Positions 6,213-7,223 of a stretch of 7,223 nucleotides of DNA are shown piece by piece. The position numbers were made by a program, and so were the translations under genes. Location of the stretch: positions 1 through 7,223 of the forward strand of contig CAJOOU010000098.1 of NCBI GenBank assembly GCA_905236735.1, given 5' to 3'. Source of the stretch: an uncultured Eubacterium sp. GTDB lineage: Bacteria > Bacillota > Clostridia > Lachnospirales > Lachnospiraceae. Below the pieces are notes generated by a model. The model was not told the DNA's origin. It was given only the letters and a program-made list of their open reading frames with translations, and did not search any database. Position 1 is the first letter of the stretch, and the number at the start of each line of letters is the position of its first letter.

Positions 6213-7076
6213 ATGAAAAACTTTCTTATTGTCACCAATCCCGATAAGGACAGTGACTTAACAACGACAAACAAAATAAAAGACTATATAGAAAAAAAAG
6301 GCGGAAGGGTTTTCCTGATTGAAAGAGGACCGAAGGATAAGGATATATCTGAAATTGACCTCGATGAAATGAGGGAGGCTGCCGACTGTGTTATGGTGCT
6401 TGGCGGAGACGGCACAATGATTAGGGCGGCAAGGGATATGAAAGGACATGATATCCCGATTTTCGGTGTCAATCTCGGAACCCTCGGGTATCTTTGCGAA
6501 GTTGAGGCAGCGGCTGCCTATGATGCGATAGACAGGATATTTGACGGGGACTATGTTATCGAGGAAAGAATGATGATAGTAGGTCAGGCCGAGGTAGATG
6601 GATGGACATATCATCCTCATAATGCGCTTAATGACATTGTGGTTTACAGAGCGGGAAATCTGCAGGTAGTGAGCCTTGATGTGTATGTAAACGGAAAATT
6701 TTTGTGCAATTATTTTTCTGACGGACTGATTGTAGCTACTCCGACGGGCTCTACAGCCTATAATATGTCATCGGGCGGACCTATTGTTGACCCCAAGGCG
6801 CAGCTTATCTTAATTACACCAATAAACGCCCAGGCCATGTCTGCCAGGACGGTGGTGGTAAGCAGTTCTGATGAGATAGAGATCGTTGTTAAAAACCGCA
6901 ACAACAAAAAGGATGAAGAATGCTGTGAAATCGCCTTTGACGGAGATAATATTGCGCGGCTTAAGGTAGGGGAAAGAATCAGAATCAAAAAATCCGATGA
7001 CTTTACCAAATTTTTAAAACTCAGCAAACTCAGCTTTATCGAAAGACTTCAGAAAAAAATGAATGAATACAGATAG
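6213..7076 (+). CDS. nadK: NAD kinase
   Basis: NAD kinase phosphorylates NAD to NADP, with ATP or inorganic polyphosphate as donor depending on the species, and so sets the NADP pool. The 287-residue protein has the N-terminal 'FLIVTNPDKD', the phosphate-binding 'LGGDGTMIRAAR' (63-74), 'GVNLGTLGYLCE' (85-96), 'ALNDIVVYR' (138-146; an NE/ND site for the NAD adenosine), 'SDGLIVATPTGSTAYNMSSGGPI' split at 169-183 and 184-191, and the usual beta-rich C-terminal domain. The normal 'PHxLSxRP' segment reads 'NAQAMSART' (205-213), so the conserved Pro-His is lost. An in-frame stop at 6207-6209 makes ATG 6213 the first possible start; the ribosome binding site is weak (AGGA at 6199-6202). It lies 17 bases after tlyA and 17 before argR. 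Confidence 0.95.
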   Translation: MKNFLIVTNPDKDSDLTTTNKIKDYIEKKGGRVFLIERGPKDKDISEIDLDEMREAADCVMVLGGDGTMIRAARDMKGHDIPIFGVNLGTLGYLCEVEAAAAYDAIDRIFDGDYVIEERMMIVGQAEVDGWTYHPHNALNDIVVYRAGNLQVVSLDVYVNGKFLCNYFSDGLIVATPTGSTAYNMSSGGPIVDPKAQLILITPINAQAMSARTVVVSSSDEIEIVVKNRNNKKDEECCEIAFDGDNIARLKVGERIRIKKSDDFTKFLKLSKLSFIERLQKKMNEYR

Positions 7077-7093
7077 CAGCATATGAGGTGGAT

Positions 7094-7223
7094 ATGAAGG
7101 GAAAAAGACAGCAGCAAATTTTAAATCTAATTAAGCAGTATGACATAGAAACCCAGGAAGAACTTTCTGACAGGCTAAGAGAACTCGGTTACAGGGTGAC
7201 ACAGGCTACTGTATCCAGAGATA
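7094..7223 (+). CDS. argR: Arginine repressor ArgR/AhrC, N-terminal part
   Basis: The gene runs off the window, leaving 43 codons of what is normally about 150. The visible part is the winged helix-turn-helix DNA-binding domain: 'MKGKRQQQILNLIKQ' (1-15), 'IETQEELSDRLRELGY' (18-33) and the recognition-helix signature 'VTQATVSRD' (35-43). ArgR binds arginine through its C-terminal domain, forms hexamers and represses arginine biosynthesis; AhrC also activates catabolism in Bacillus. GAGGTG at 7085-7090 is the ribosome binding site, set unusually close to the ATG. The same position next to tlyA is held by ahrC in Bacillus subtilis, usually followed by recN, so recN may lie just outside the window. 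No ARG-box operator is evident upstream, in keeping with transcription from the operon. Confidence 0.94.
   Translation, partial: MKGKRQQQILNLIKQYDIETQEELSDRLRELGYRVTQATVSRD

Noticed and set aside
6202..6216. Five-codon mini-ORF (MSSG and a stop) whose TGA overlaps the nadK start codon
   Set aside because: It has no ribosome binding site of its own and such short frames arise by chance. A similar four-residue frame overlaps the argR start at 7083-7097 and contains the ribosome binding site, which explains it.
1..7223. CRISPR arrays, insertion sequences, tRNA or rRNA genes, phage or defence genes
   Set aside because: No direct repeat arrays, transposase-like proteins, terminal inverted repeats or RNA gene signatures were seen; the window is almost fully accounted for by housekeeping genes.

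Overview
This window is a tightly packed, single-direction housekeeping gene cluster from a Gram-positive anaerobe, most likely a member of the Clostridia, with a Lachnospiraceae-like relative the best guess. The clues are the gene order, strong AGGAGG-type ribosome binding sites, moderate GC, frequent AGA/AGG arginine codons, and a first gene resembling a divergent HPr-like family I recall from Lachnospiraceae. The organism call is inference; no marker gene settles it.

Layout. Positions 1-165 hold no complete gene. They contain a possible extended -10 promoter (83-91) and a long RNA stem (96-146) just upstream of the first ribosome binding site. Next come an HPr-like protein without the phosphorylatable histidine (166-408), an Asp23/YqhY protein (435-806), a 12-bp hairpin (817-843), nusB (862-1266), xseA (1256-2461), xseB (2465-2653), a short-chain prenyl synthase ispA (2658-3545), dxs (3548-5401), tlyA (5398-6195), nadK (6213-7076) and the start of argR (7094 to the window end). 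Almost every junction from nusB on is an overlap or a gap under 20 bases, so transcription as one operon is likely. The hairpin before nusB is the only obvious internal control point.

How the genes fit together. NusB is a transcription antitermination factor for rRNA operons, and TlyA methylates rRNA. XseA and XseB are the two subunits of exonuclease VII. Dxs makes the first intermediate of the MEP isoprenoid pathway, and IspA condenses its C5 products into farnesyl diphosphate. NadK makes NADP, which the next MEP step consumes as NADPH. ArgR is the arginine repressor. The order asp23-nusB-xseA-xseB-ispA-dxs-tlyA-argR matches the Bacillus subtilis yqhY-nusB-folD-xseA-xseB-yqiD-dxs-yqxC-ahrC cluster as I remember it, except that folD is absent here and nadK lies between tlyA and argR.

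I do not see a clearly new biological system. The best leads are the histidine-less HPr-like protein and its structured leader, the hairpin in front of the antiterminator gene nusB, and a changed conserved motif in NadK.
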